Part shown: positions 26,401-35,043 of the stretch, piece by piece | Layout: each line of letters begins with the position of its first letter | Numbering within the stretch: the first letter of the stretch is position 1 | Assembly (NCBI RefSeq): GCF_023822025.1 | Contig: NZ_CP082909.1 | Coordinates: 1,292,001-1,356,000 of the forward strand | Length of the DNA stretch: 64,000 nt | DNA from: Endozoicomonas sp. 4G | GTDB lineage: Bacteria > Pseudomonadota > Gammaproteobacteria > Pseudomonadales > Endozoicomonadaceae | Reading direction: 5' to 3' | Made by a program: the position numbers and the translations under genes | Notes under the pieces: generated by a model | What the model saw: the letters and a program-made list of their open reading frames with translations, nothing else | The model's database searches: none | What the model was told of the DNA's origin: nothing

Positions 26401-26530
26401 GATTTGTGAAAAAGGAAAGTACTGTTGCTACAAATGCCATAGTGAACAACTTTAGAAAGGTGTAAAAGCTGTACATTGCCAAGCCGGTTAGGTTGCTGAG
26501 TTTATTCAGGATAGTCTGTTTTTTTGACAC
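23402..26530 (-). CDS. Exported-type N-terminal region fused to a repeat-family paralogue
   Basis: This 1042-residue frame is a composite. Residues 1-461 are unrelated to the neighbours: an uncleaved or cleavable hydrophobic N-terminus (LFTMAFVATVLSFFTNPVVA), a beta-rich region, then a basic, Asn/Gln/Lys-rich linker. Residue 462 is the normal first methionine of the family protein (MNDGLPPAYSNATGA at 25147), followed by about four LC-x-P-S/C-G repeats and the shared C-terminal module (HYFTLACQQINDN, AYAQKAHIIRMLG). The family ribosome-binding site AGGAAGG is still present inside the frame, translated as QEG. Either one fused protein or a separate 581-residue protein from 25147 may be made. 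Function unknown. Confidence 0.75.
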   Translation of the reverse strand: MSKKQTILNKLSNLTGLAMYSFYTFLKLFTMAFVATVLSFFTNPVVATGEYLEWQLPVNQQSDSSITVRARTVRARPVSIATKTQGTRTQSFTGEVTIFGQIDQPFIICAQGLDSQGFTYEASAVVPFPFSDNDKSTHIYVLTLSEQTGRMAIKESQPCPVSFNHPYPFTSGQYLRSKKPFLVVNGRVEKTHDTQNAGAIPPVGLPIKPTLFQSPSGGGYDTDDYNDFKRPPFMPAPDKMMVDLILLPTLSLPANCRDYQPFIGVYHWLTNTQPEGVTIVVRFGDSPPLTFQISLAESRELTDKLLNTRELLHWLAPRLSGREHLIQQLLELTADSDELPSPLSEEILKSLRKQLAIVLELPDIEFSLEFECSELERTFRRQTKTQPPPGTKQLGNSQSKISQNPAVAKGNKQSYSGNQKRRKKKQNQPKQNYPKPDNKRTDYTHNAFSGLSFHFQEGQTAMNDGLPPAYSNATGATPSQSPLPDSNKQTKAPPKLNPDAPVFVPRRQHAHQPSISHQNILHRQTTACRKPSSQTLYPPVEKESPKEAKVKINRAYSMLSHQNFIDAESTFRSILQEYEDSLATYDYQQSVIGLARSLNESNEKQKEACLLLEKLRSEHDLNKFGASTVRDLDLTLSLSEERLGLIADAQARLLKLREKQPNANEETLCRHSRFFDADMAQARLWQHTGKPQLTEKLLLSMKKGLTSKLDLQPHAAKVKRLQHLLQTVNITLAQFWRETGQYKLTEDLILQMSDKHPDDSIEKLCKPSKNNDVDLSLVRIWEATYQYKLAEKLLLNIIDKQPDDDEEILCTPSGKQDIDIALARLWRLMRKHKRTEILLLNMSNKKPGDREDILCRPCGNHDIDLTLLRQWEVMDKNHLAKKLIERCYALYRSSKFQLALLCLYAGEAKFMEIVRHHPTNANTLLSHSIHYFTLACQQINDNKTELGKDSLNKALEYAQLTIEKYPQTAGAYAQKAHIIRMLGASEEEWRKLFDTADAMDGERSREKGIKWRRNELAALKIIETTWKKDTSKKPETVTVPEQ

Positions 26531-26552
26531 TGATAATTGGAATAAGCCTTAT

Positions 26553-26640
26553 GAGGCTGTCGCAAAACTCTGATTCCCTTGCTTTTAGGCCCTTTGAGTC
26601 CCAGCGTGGGAACGGGTTGTTAGAGTTTTGCGACACCCTC
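26553..26640. mobile_element. MITE-like element with 18-bp terminal inverted repeats
   Basis: GAGGCTGTCGCAAAACTC (26553-26570) is matched in reverse by GAGTTTTGCGACACCCTC (26623-26640) with one difference. The 88-bp element has no coding capacity. A solo end is at 6257. A copy of the dispersed repeat (GCGTGGGAACGAGGGGGTG) follows directly from 26644. The rest of 26531-26799 holds no gene. Confidence 0.6.
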
Positions 26641-26799
26641 TGGAGCGTGGGAACGAGGGGGTGTACGGATATCAGAGCTTGGGTGCACTAGTTCCGTTTT
26701 TATCCTGAGATCCTCTCGCGCTTCATCCAACAATTCTTTGGCTTTAGGGCGCAAGGCCGTCTTGTGACCGCTTCAGGCCTTTTTGCTGGTATCTTTTTT

Positions 26800-28497
26800 T
26801 CAGGTGGCTTCTATTTTCTTAAGAGCTGCTAATTCTTCTCTTCGCCACCTAATGTCTTTCTCCCTGTTTCTCTCGCCGTCCATGGTGTCTGCAGTATCGA
26901 ACAATTTCTGCCATTCTTCATCACTGGCGCCCAACATTCTAATAATATGCGCTTTTTGAGCGTAGGCGCCCGCAGTCTGGGGGTACTTTTCTATGGTTGA
27001 TTGCACATACTCAAGCGCTTTGTTAAGGCTGTCTTTTCCTGACTCCGTCTTATTATCGTTTATTTGCTGACAAGCCAGATTGAAATAATGGATCGAGTGA
27101 GCCAGCAATGTAACGGCATTTTTCCGGAGGTGGCTAACTATTTCCATAAATTCTGCTTTCCCGGCAGATAAACATAACAGTGCTAATTGAAATTTACTGG
27201 AACGATATAGTGCATAGCAGCGCTCAATCAGTTTTTTAGCCAGATGATTTTTGTCCATTATCTCCCATTGTCTTACGAGATTCAGGTCAATGTCATGATT
27301 TCCGGAAGGTCTGCACAAAATATCCTCACGGTCACCGGGGTTCTTGTTACTCATGTTCAGCAGCAGTATTTCGGTTCGTTTATGTTTGCGCATCAATTGC
27401 CAGAGTCGTGCCAGGGCTATATCAATATCCTGTTTTCCAGAGGGTGTGCACAGAATCTCCTCGTCGTCATCGGGTTGCTTGTCAATGATGTTCAGCAGCA
27501 GTTTTTCAGCCAGCTTATATTGATATGTTGCTTCCCAGATTCGTACCAGAGACAGGTCGACGTCATTATTCTTCGAGGATTTACAGAGTTTCTCGATACT
27601 GTCATCGGAGTGTTTGTCACTCATCTGTAATATCAGATCTTCAGCCAATTTATATTGGCCGGTCTCCCGCCAGAATTGTGCCTGCGTTATATTTACGGTG
27701 TGGAGTAAATCTTGAAGTTTTTTTACTTTGGCAGCATGTGGTTGCAAATCCAGCTTTGAAGTCAGCCCTTTTTTCATGCTCAGCAGCAGTTTTTCAGTCA
27801 GTTGGAGTTTTCCCGTACGCTTCCATAGCCGTACCTGAGCCATATCGGCGTCAAAAAATCTGGAATGCTGGCAAAGGGTTTCTTCATCAGCATCGGGTTG
27901 TTTTTCTCTGAGTTTCAAAAGTCGTGCCTGTGCATCAGCTATTCGCCCAAGTCTCTCTTCACTGAGACTCAGGGTCAGATCAAGGTCACGAACGGTTGAA
28001 GCCCCGAATTCGTTTAAATCGTGCTCCGACCTGAGTTTTTCCAGACGCAAACGGGCCTCTTTTTGTTTTTCATTGGATTCGTTTAGTGATCTTGCCAGTC
28101 CTATGACTGATCTTTGGTAGTCAAATGTAGCCAGTGAGTCTTCGTCGTATTCGTGCAAGATGGACCGAAATGTGTTCTCTGCATCAATGAAGTTTTGGCG
28201 CGACAGCATGCTGTAAGCTCTATTGATTTTTACTTTGGCCTTTTTAGGAGATTCCTTTTCCACCGGTGGGTACAAGGTCTGAGAAGAAGGTTCCTGGTAA
28301 GCAGTGGTTTGCCTGTGGAGAATATTCTGGGGGCTGATCGAAGGTTGGTGAGCATGTTGACGACGAGGAACAAACACCGGTGCATCAGGGTTTAATTTAA
28401 AGGGAGCCTTTGTTTGCTTATTAGAATCAGGCAAGGTCGATTGCGACGGTGTCGCGCCGGGTGCGTTGCTGTATGCGGGTGGTAATCCGTAATTCAT
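26800..28497 (-). CDS. LPPAY/LC-x-P-C-G repeat protein, 4 repeats
   Basis: The 565-residue protein begins MNYGLPPAYSNAPGA after an AGGAAGG site. A Pro/Gln-rich linker is followed by a helical region resembling TPRs (FDYQRSVIGLARSLNES). About four degenerate units follow, each with LC-x-x-S followed by DxxLARLW and LAEKLLLN. The shared C-terminal module closes it (HYFNLACQQINDN, AYAQKAHIIRMLGASDEEW). It is very similar along its length to residues 462-1042 of the downstream gene, so a recent duplication is likely. The C-terminus is shorter because a TGG codon has become TGA. No signal peptide is seen; if exported it would need a secretion system. Function unknown. Confidence 0.75.
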   Translation of the reverse strand: MNYGLPPAYSNAPGATPSQSTLPDSNKQTKAPFKLNPDAPVFVPRRQHAHQPSISPQNILHRQTTAYQEPSSQTLYPPVEKESPKKAKVKINRAYSMLSRQNFIDAENTFRSILHEYDEDSLATFDYQRSVIGLARSLNESNEKQKEARLRLEKLRSEHDLNEFGASTVRDLDLTLSLSEERLGRIADAQARLLKLREKQPDADEETLCQHSRFFDADMAQVRLWKRTGKLQLTEKLLLSMKKGLTSKLDLQPHAAKVKKLQDLLHTVNITQAQFWRETGQYKLAEDLILQMSDKHSDDSIEKLCKSSKNNDVDLSLVRIWEATYQYKLAEKLLLNIIDKQPDDDEEILCTPSGKQDIDIALARLWQLMRKHKRTEILLLNMSNKNPGDREDILCRPSGNHDIDLNLVRQWEIMDKNHLAKKLIERCYALYRSSKFQLALLCLSAGKAEFMEIVSHLRKNAVTLLAHSIHYFNLACQQINDNKTESGKDSLNKALEYVQSTIEKYPQTAGAYAQKAHIIRMLGASDEEWQKLFDTADTMDGERNREKDIRWRREELAALKKIEAT

Positions 28498-28563
28498 AAC
28501 CGTTTGACCTTCCTGGAAACTTAGGCTGTTGGACAGTCAAAGGCTATAAAAGTTCATGGTTAT
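28498..28563 (-). promoter_or_regulatory. Conserved leader block of the repeat-protein family
   Basis: The sequence GGACAGTCAAAGGCTATAAAAG (written in plus orientation, from about 28531) and the AGGAAGG site near 28511 recur before the paralogues at 30979-31030 and 33865-33920 and, weakly, at 37745. Each gene therefore carries its own copied control region. Confidence 0.45.
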
Positions 28564-30978
28564 CTATTTAGGCTCTCCGACTTTTTTGCCCCTCAGACGT
28601 AGCATCTCCTTAAGAGCATCAGATTCATTGATTCGCCAGGCCGCGGTTTTGTCTCTCTCTAAACGGACGGTATCAAGGGTATCTGCTTTGTTGAATAATT
28701 TCCGCCATTTTTTCTCACTGCCGCCTAACATTCTAATACAATGGGCTTTGTGCGAATAAGCAGCCGCACTCGGGGGGTATTGCTTCAATATTGCGTCAAC
28801 CAGTTCAAGCGACTTATTAAAGTTAGCTATTCCTGACTCCGTATCGCCATCCGTTACCTGCTTACAAGCCAGGGTGAAGTAGTGGATCGAGGTCTTCAGA
28901 AGTGTATTGGGGGTTTCCGGACACTCGGCAACCATTGCCATAAACTTTGCCTGTCCAACGAATACATTTAATCGTGTCAATTTAATTTCATCCGAACGAT
29001 AAAGGGCGTAGCAACGTTCAACCAGTATTTCAGCTTGCTTCTGTTTGCCCCTTGCTTGCCAGGTTCGCAACAGGGCCATATCAATTTCTTGATTTCCGCA
29101 AGGCTCGCACAGCCTGTCTTCATCGTTACAGTCTTGATCGTTAAAGTGGTGCTTGCCACTCATGTTCAGCAGCAGTTTTTCAGTCAGTGTATGTTTACCA
29201 GTTACCAGCCAGATTCTCATCAGAGTTATATCAATGTGATAATTCCCTGAGAGCTTGCATAGCTGATCTTCGCTGTCATCGGGGCACTTGCCAATCATGT
29301 TCAGCAGCAGCCTTTCAGCCCAGTGTAGTCTGCCTGTTACCTGCCAGAGTCGGGCCATAGCCAGGTCAATCCAGTAATTCCCACAGGGCGTGCACAGGAT
29401 CTCTTCATCGCTAATGAAACGCTTGCCACTTAAGTTCAGGAGCAATATTTCAGTCAGTTCATATTTACCCATCGTCTGCCAGAGCAGTGCCAGAGTCTGG
29501 TCAAAGACATGGTGTCCACAGGGCCTGCACAGAAATTCCGGACTGGCATCAAGGGGCTTCCCAATCATGTTAAGCAGCAGTCTCTCAGCCAGCTCATATT
29601 TGTCCATCAGCTCCCAGTGCCGGACCAGGGCTATATCCGTTTCATAATGCCCACAGGGCGTGCACAGAACCTCCTCATGTTGATAGGGGTTCTTGTTGCT
29701 CATATTCAGCAGCAGCCTTTCAGTCAGTTCATATTTGCCTAGCGTCTTCCACAATAGGGCCCGCGTCAGATCAACGTTACGATTTTTACAGGGCTTGCAC
29801 AGTTCTTCATCACTGGCATTGGGGCGCTTGCCGCTCAAGTTCAGCAGCATTCTTTCTGCCAGGTGATAGTTGCCTTTTTCTTCCCACAGCCGCACCAGAG
29901 TCAGATCCGTTTCAAGATGCCTGCTGGGCTTGCACAGTTCTTCTTCACTGGCATCGGGGCGCTTGCCGCTCATGTTCAGCAGCAGTCTCTCAGCCAGTTC
30001 AGTTTTGCCCATCAATAGCCAGAGTCGTGCCAGGGCCAGATCAGTGTCAATGTCTCCACAGCTAGTGCACAAAGTCTCCTCGCTGTCATCGCGGTTCTTG
30101 TTACTCATGCTCAGCAGTAGATCCAGAGCCAGGTCATGGCAGTCCATCTCTTGCCAGAGTCGTGCCAGCGCTATGTTTACGGTGTGGAGGTGTTTATGCA
30201 GACTTTCTACATCATAAGTGATTTGGTTCGATTTCAGCCTTTTAGTCAATTCTATTTTTACGTTCAATAGCAACGCCTGAGCCAGCACGTATTTACCGGT
30301 AAACTGCCACAGCCGGGCATTGGCGATATCAACGTCAAAATTGCAGGAAGTCTGGCACAGGGTCTTCCGATCGTCGTCGGGGTTTTTGTCTCTCAGTCTC
30401 AAAAGTCGTGCTTCAGCATCGGGGTACCGTCCAAGGGACTGCTCACATAGACTCAGCGTCAGATCAAGGTTGTGAATGGTCGAAGCCTTTAATGGGTCGG
30501 GCTTTTCAGTCAGCCTGAGTTGCTCCAGATAACGGCGAGCTTCTTCCTGTTTTGCGTGGGTTTGATCTTTCAGTGACCTTGCAAACCCTACGATCAGATT
30601 TTGGTACTCGAACCGAGTCAGTAAATGCAGGTCTGTGTTGATAATAACCCAGAATGCAGCTTCTGCAGTTTTGAACCGTTCTTGTTTTAGTGCTTTGAAA
30701 GCGTCATCGATTCTTGCTTGAGTATCAGGGGGATAAGGTTTTCTGCCCCACTTGTGACCTGGCTGAAGAAAAGGAGGTGTGTGGATTACGGTTATCTGTC
30801 GGTCAGTAATAGGTAACGCGGCTGTTTGAACATGAGGAACAAACGCTGTAGCCTGCGGGTTTAATTTAGATTCAGAGGGTTCTACCGCATTGGTATTTGA
30901 ACCCGACGCACCCTGCTGTAATGGTTGCGATGCGGTGCCGGTTGCGTTGCTGTATGCGGGTGGTAATCCATAATTCAT
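28564..30978 (-). CDS. LPPAY/LC-x-P-C-G repeat protein, 8 repeats
   Basis: With the start at 30978 (MNYGLPPAYSNATGT, AGGAAGG upstream) the protein has 804 residues. It has a low-complexity N-terminus, a TPR-like helical region (FKTAEAAFWVIINTD, FEYQNLIVGFARSLKD), then eight tandem units of about 45 residues. Each unit starts LC-x-P/S-C/S-G or a variant, continues DxxLALxRLW, then GKYELAERLLLNMSGK, and ends in a short acidic loop. The C-terminal module follows (HYFTLACKQVTDG, AYSHKAHCIRMLGGSEKKW). The helix pairs look like long TPRs or Sel1-like units; the regular Cys pair could bind metal or form disulfides. Eukaryotic or host protein binding is a guess. Confidence 0.78.
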   Translation of the reverse strand: MNYGLPPAYSNATGTASQPLQQGASGSNTNAVEPSESKLNPQATAFVPHVQTAALPITDRQITVIHTPPFLQPGHKWGRKPYPPDTQARIDDAFKALKQERFKTAEAAFWVIINTDLHLLTRFEYQNLIVGFARSLKDQTHAKQEEARRYLEQLRLTEKPDPLKASTIHNLDLTLSLCEQSLGRYPDAEARLLRLRDKNPDDDRKTLCQTSCNFDVDIANARLWQFTGKYVLAQALLLNVKIELTKRLKSNQITYDVESLHKHLHTVNIALARLWQEMDCHDLALDLLLSMSNKNRDDSEETLCTSCGDIDTDLALARLWLLMGKTELAERLLLNMSGKRPDASEEELCKPSRHLETDLTLVRLWEEKGNYHLAERMLLNLSGKRPNASDEELCKPCKNRNVDLTRALLWKTLGKYELTERLLLNMSNKNPYQHEEVLCTPCGHYETDIALVRHWELMDKYELAERLLLNMIGKPLDASPEFLCRPCGHHVFDQTLALLWQTMGKYELTEILLLNLSGKRFISDEEILCTPCGNYWIDLAMARLWQVTGRLHWAERLLLNMIGKCPDDSEDQLCKLSGNYHIDITLMRIWLVTGKHTLTEKLLLNMSGKHHFNDQDCNDEDRLCEPCGNQEIDMALLRTWQARGKQKQAEILVERCYALYRSDEIKLTRLNVFVGQAKFMAMVAECPETPNTLLKTSIHYFTLACKQVTDGDTESGIANFNKSLELVDAILKQYPPSAAAYSHKAHCIRMLGGSEKKWRKLFNKADTLDTVRLERDKTAAWRINESDALKEMLRLRGKKVGEPK

Positions 30979-32400
30979 AGCCGTGTGACCTTCCTGGAGA
31001 CTTGTGCAGTTGGACAATCAAAGGGCATAAAAGTTCTAGTCACACCCTCCGACTTAGCATTTTCTTAAGAGCATCAGATTCGTCTTTTCGCCAGGCCTTG
31101 GCTTTGTCTCTCTGTAGACGTTCGTCATCAAGGGCATTTGCTTTTTTGAATAATTCCTCCCATTCCCCCTTACTGGCGCCCAACATTCTAATACAATGCG
31201 CTTTGTGCGAATAAGCACTCGCACTCGGGGGGTATTTCTTTAATATCAACTCAACCAGTTCAAGCGCCTTATTGAAGTTAGATATTCCTGATTTCATATC
31301 GTCATCGTTGACCTGATGACAGGCCAGAGTGAAATAATGGATCGAGGTCGTCAGTAGTGCACTGGCGTTTTCCGGATAATCGCCATCCATTGCCATAAAA
31401 TTTGGCTGTCCAATAAACAAGCTTAACCGTATTGATTTAAATTCATCGGTACGATAAAGGGGGTAGCAACGTTCAACCAGCGTTTCAGCTTGCTTCAGTT
31501 TGCCACTTGCGCTCCAGGTTCGCACCAGAGCCAGGTCGGTGTCATGATCCCCTGAGGGGGTGCATAGCCAATCCTCGTTGTCATCGGGGCGCTTGCTAAT
31601 CATGTCCAGCAGCAGCCTTTCAGCCAATTCATATTTACCCATTAGCTGCCAGAGCAGTGCCAGAAGCAGGTCCATGTCATTGTGCCCACAGGACTGGCAC
31701 AGAATTTCCGGACTGGCATCAAGGGTTTTGTCAATCATGTTAAGCAGCAGTCTTTCAGCCAGCTTATATTCGCCCACCAGCTCCCAGTACCGCACCAGGG
31801 CCAGATCAGTTTCATGATGCCCGCAGGGCGTGCAAAGTATCTCCTCATGTTGATAGGGGTCTTGTTGCTCATATTCAGCAACAGTCTTTCAGCCAGTTTA
31901 AATTTACCAATTTTCTTCCACAATAGCGCCCGAATCAGATCAACAGCGTGGTGCCCCCAAGGTTGGCACAGTTCTTCTTCACTGGCATTGGGGCGCTTGC
32001 CGCTCATGTTCAGCAGCAGTCTTTCTGCCAGTTCATTTTTGCCCATCAATCGCCAGAGTCGTGCCAGAGCCAGGTCAGTGTCAAGGTCTCCAGAGGTGCT
32101 GCACAAAATCTCCTCGCTGTCATCGCGGTCCTTGTTAGTCATGCTCAGCAGTAGATCCTGAGCCAGTTCATAGCTGCCCATTTCTTGCCAGAGTCGTGTC
32201 AGCGCTATGTTTACGATATAGAGTTGTTCGTTCAGTTTTTCTAAATCGTCAGTGGTTGGATTCGATTTCAGCTTTTTAGTCAATGCTATTTTTACATTCA
32301 ATAGCAACGCCTGAGCCTGTTTGAACGAAATTAAGGGCGCAATCCCGCTTCTTTAGAGGCGGGTCAAGCCCTTGCAAGGCGTTAGCCTTGCTGTGACAGT

Positions 32401-32518
32401 CGCTTCGTAGCCGGTCGATCATTTCCTTGGTGAACACGTTTCTACGGTATTTAGTACCAAATACTAGATGTACGTTATTCCTAAATACACAGGATTTACA
32501 TGATTTCCGTTCGTACAT
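32401..32518 (-). pseudogene. tnpA N-terminal fragment
   Basis: Reads MYERKSCKSCVFRNNVHLVF then GTKYRRNVFTKEMIDRL before entering the left-end DNA. NVHLVF-x-TKYRR is the recognisable start of IS200/IS605 Y1 transposases. The HUH motif and catalytic tyrosine are missing. Confidence 0.7.
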
Positions 32519-32558
32519 ACAAACTTCATATTTGACTGATATTTGTAACCAGACTAGC

Positions 32559-33600
32559 ATGAAGCCATTCAATTCAACAGGTTATGTAATGCTTCAAGGT
32601 ATCCAACTCAAAGCCAATCCAACAGATCAGCAAAAGTTGGTTCTGTCTCAGTGGATGGGTTGCGCTCGGGTTATCTGGAATGCAAAGTGTGATGAACATC
32701 GCTACTACAGCACCTACGCCAGAAAGTATTGTCCTGTTGGTACTCATGCTCCGGTCGATCAGAAGACTTCGCAATTCAAAAGCAAAGAATTAACACCTTG
32801 GTTATCCGATTGTCCCAGCCAGATAATCAGGAATTCTGCCGTCAATTGGTATCAGACCTACCATAAACACATTAATGGCCAGTGCGGTAAGCCAAAAAAA
32901 AGCCAAAATCCGACAAGGGTAGCATTCACCTCACCAATGAAGTGTTCCGGTTCGATATCTGTGAAGATGGTGTAACCCGTCTTTTTATTGGCACAAAGAC
33001 CAATAATATTGGTTATTTGTCGTTTAAAACTCACCGCTCATTCAACGAACCAAAATCCATTTACATTAGAAAAGAGGCTGGTCAGTACTTCGTTTCTTTC
33101 TGTTATGACGATGGATCAGAAGAACCAGCAACAGAAAAAGAGCATTTGGAATACCTTAAAGGTGCTTCCAAAGAGTGGCTGGAAGAGCATGTTATCGGCG
33201 TCGATCGAGGTGTTGTTATACCTGTTCATACTGGCGTGAAGCCTTACGACTTTACAGAAAACCAGACAAAGAACATGGATAAGCGAAAGCGATACCTAAA
33301 GAGGTTTCAGCGCCGTTTGTCTCGCCAAACCAAAGGCTCTAACCGTCGTCAGAAAACAAAGAACAGGATTAGCAGGCAGCACAAGAAAGTAGCCAACATT
33401 CGGCAAGACTTCTGCCACCAAACCAGCAGGAAAATGGTCGATAGCAAGGCCAGGGTCATTGTTTTCGAGGATCTGAAAACTTCAAAAATGACTCGCAGGC
33501 CAAAAGCAAAAAAAGATCAAAACGGTAAGTTCATCTCCAACAAGGCGAAACAAAAAGCCGGACTGAACAAGGCCATTCTCAACGTAGGATGGCACAAGCT
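32559..33600 (+). pseudogene. tnpB pseudogene, frameshifted and truncated
   Basis: Starting MKPFNSTGYVMLQGIQLKAN, it is nearly identical to the intact tnpB at 48085-49530. The frame breaks within a run of A near 32895 (after CGKPKK). It continues in another frame through RuvC segments VIGVDRGVVIPV and VIVFEDLKTSKMT, and ends at NVGWH, lacking the zinc ribbon and the last catalytic aspartate. It cannot give an active guided nuclease. Confidence 0.85.
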
Positions 33601-33965
33601 GATTTCAGGGGGAGTCTTTCTGGCCCACTGATGAAATAGAGGAAGAATATGAGGTGGGTGGATTGCAGTTACCTGTCGGTCTGTAATAGGTATTGCTGTG
33701 CGCTCGAATTCCCGAATACCAGGAATAAACGATGTAGCCTGCGGGTATATTTTAAATTCAGAAGGCTCTGCCGCGCCGGTACTTGAACCCGACGCACCCT
33801 GCTGTAATAGTTGCGATGCGGTGCCGGGTGCGTTGCTGTATGCCGGTGGTAATCCATAACTCATAGCCGTGTGACCGTCCTGGAGACTTGTGCTATTGGA
33901 CAGTCAAAGGGTATAAAAGTTCGTGGTTTTCCATTTAAAACTCCCTAAGCAGATTTGGAACAGGC

Positions 33966-34829
33966 TTAATCGGACAATGGTGGTAATTCAGCGGTAATCG
34001 CCATGGAACATTCATGTTTGCGTTTCATGTAGAGCAGTCCAGTATTGTCCCAGATGACGTCTGCAAAGATACTTTTGTCACGGTGGTCGTCTACCTGGCA
34101 TTTTGTGGAATAGGCCTTAGAAGGTTTGGCAGTCCCCCATGGAATCTTGTAGTAGTGACCATTAGCGCTTCTTGTCCATAAATTCTCTATTAGCGATGTA
34201 TCATCACTCTCTATTGATTCGCCAAAGGTGGCTGAAAATAAAAGAGCCTCCTCTGAACGGAGAGAAAAAGTGTCGGTCCCATTTACTTTTTTGAGTGTCA
34301 TTGAGCCATAAGATGTATTGTATTTGTCGAAATATTCGAGAACATATTTCATTTTCAATGAATCAGTATATGCTTTGATTGCCAGATATGAGCCTTTGCT
34401 GAGTTCCAGCATCCAGATAGCCTCGGTGTAAAGTAATTGAAAGAAGCTGGGCAATGGAATCTTGAAGGCGCTGTCTATGTTAATGGTGACCACCAGCATA
34501 GCGCAGCGTACTCGTTCCGGTGAGTCTTCCGGCGACACGAATTGAAAAGCCTCACCGGCCAGCTCAATGGCTTTTTCCCGGGGAATGGAGCCTTTTATAA
34601 AGAAACCCACATACTCACTGCCCACAAAAGAATACCCAGGTTCCGGTTCAGCCTTGTCTTTTGATGCTGAAGGGGCGCTTGACGGGTTACATTGAGTCGC
34701 TGTTCCCGGGTCTTTATGACCCGAACATTCGTCAGCACTGGAGCTGCTAACCTGCATGAGCAGAGAGACAAAAGCCAGTGCCAACAACTTAAACAGTTGA
34801 TAATAATGATCAAAAAACAGACGAAACAT
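33966..34829 (-). CDS. Exported protein of unknown function
   Basis: A 287-residue protein with an N-terminal signal sequence (LFKLLALAFVSLLMQVSSSSA, cleavage around residue 32). A low-complexity Ser/Ala/Pro linker follows, then a globular domain with several cysteines (RVRCAMLVVTINIDSAFKIP, KCQVDDHRDKSIFADVIWD, HECSMAITAELPPL). I do not recognise a family. It lies inside the repeat-protein cluster on the same strand, between the broken copy and the transposase remnant. Its N-terminal style resembles the exported part of the fused gene at 26530 but the sequences do not visibly match. Confidence 0.65.
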   Translation of the reverse strand: MFRLFFDHYYQLFKLLALAFVSLLMQVSSSSADECSGHKDPGTATQCNPSSAPSASKDKAEPEPGYSFVGSEYVGFFIKGSIPREKAIELAGEAFQFVSPEDSPERVRCAMLVVTINIDSAFKIPLPSFFQLLYTEAIWMLELSKGSYLAIKAYTDSLKMKYVLEYFDKYNTSYGSMTLKKVNGTDTFSLRSEEALLFSATFGESIESDDTSLIENLWTRSANGHYYKIPWGTAKPSKAYSTKCQVDDHRDKSIFADVIWDNTGLLYMKRKHECSMAITAELPPLSD

Positions 34830-35043
34830 AATGACAACACCAAAGTAAAATTATGAAGCGAGCTAAAGTCATTAGCTTGTGTAAAAATTCATTAGCTCGT
34901 GTAAATGGCTACACTGAGCGACAGCTTTAAAGAGTAGACGATCACAAAAGTCAGAAGGTGTAGATTGGGTAAGATTCTTAATCTGCGAATTCGGTGAGGG
35001 TATGAGGAAGAGGCTGATGAGAGTAGTCAGGCTCTCTGTGTAG

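Larger units (their letters stand above)
32319..33600 (+). mobile_element. IS200/IS605-family element, truncated at its right end
   Basis: The left end (TTGAACGAAATTAAGGGCGC, 32321) is the same as at 38001. It is followed by a leftward tnpA fragment and a rightward tnpB pseudogene, the divergent arrangement of IS605. The right end hairpin is absent and the element stops near 33600 inside the tnpB frame, where repeat-family sequence resumes. Confidence 0.8.
31040..33864 (-). pseudogene. Broken repeat-family gene, frameshifted and IS-interrupted
   Basis: Three pieces of one gene are recognisable on the minus strand. The N-terminus is at 33864 to about 33602 (MSYGLPPAYSNAPGT through RKTPPE). 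The middle repeats are at about 32318-31861 and the last repeats plus C-terminal module at about 31860-31040. Between the first two an IS605-type element lies at 32319-33600, and about 130 codons present in the intact paralogues are missing. A single-base deletion near 31860, in the codons for SNKNPYQHEE, shifts the frame between the other two. The C-terminal piece remains open and could in principle be translated, but the gene as a unit is dead. Confidence 0.8.

Noticed and set aside
26717-26735. TCCTCTCGCGCTTC as a possible second copy of the tRNA-Arg 3' end (attachment site)
   Set aside because: Only about nine bases match the tRNA end, too few for an attachment-site repeat, and no integrase is near.
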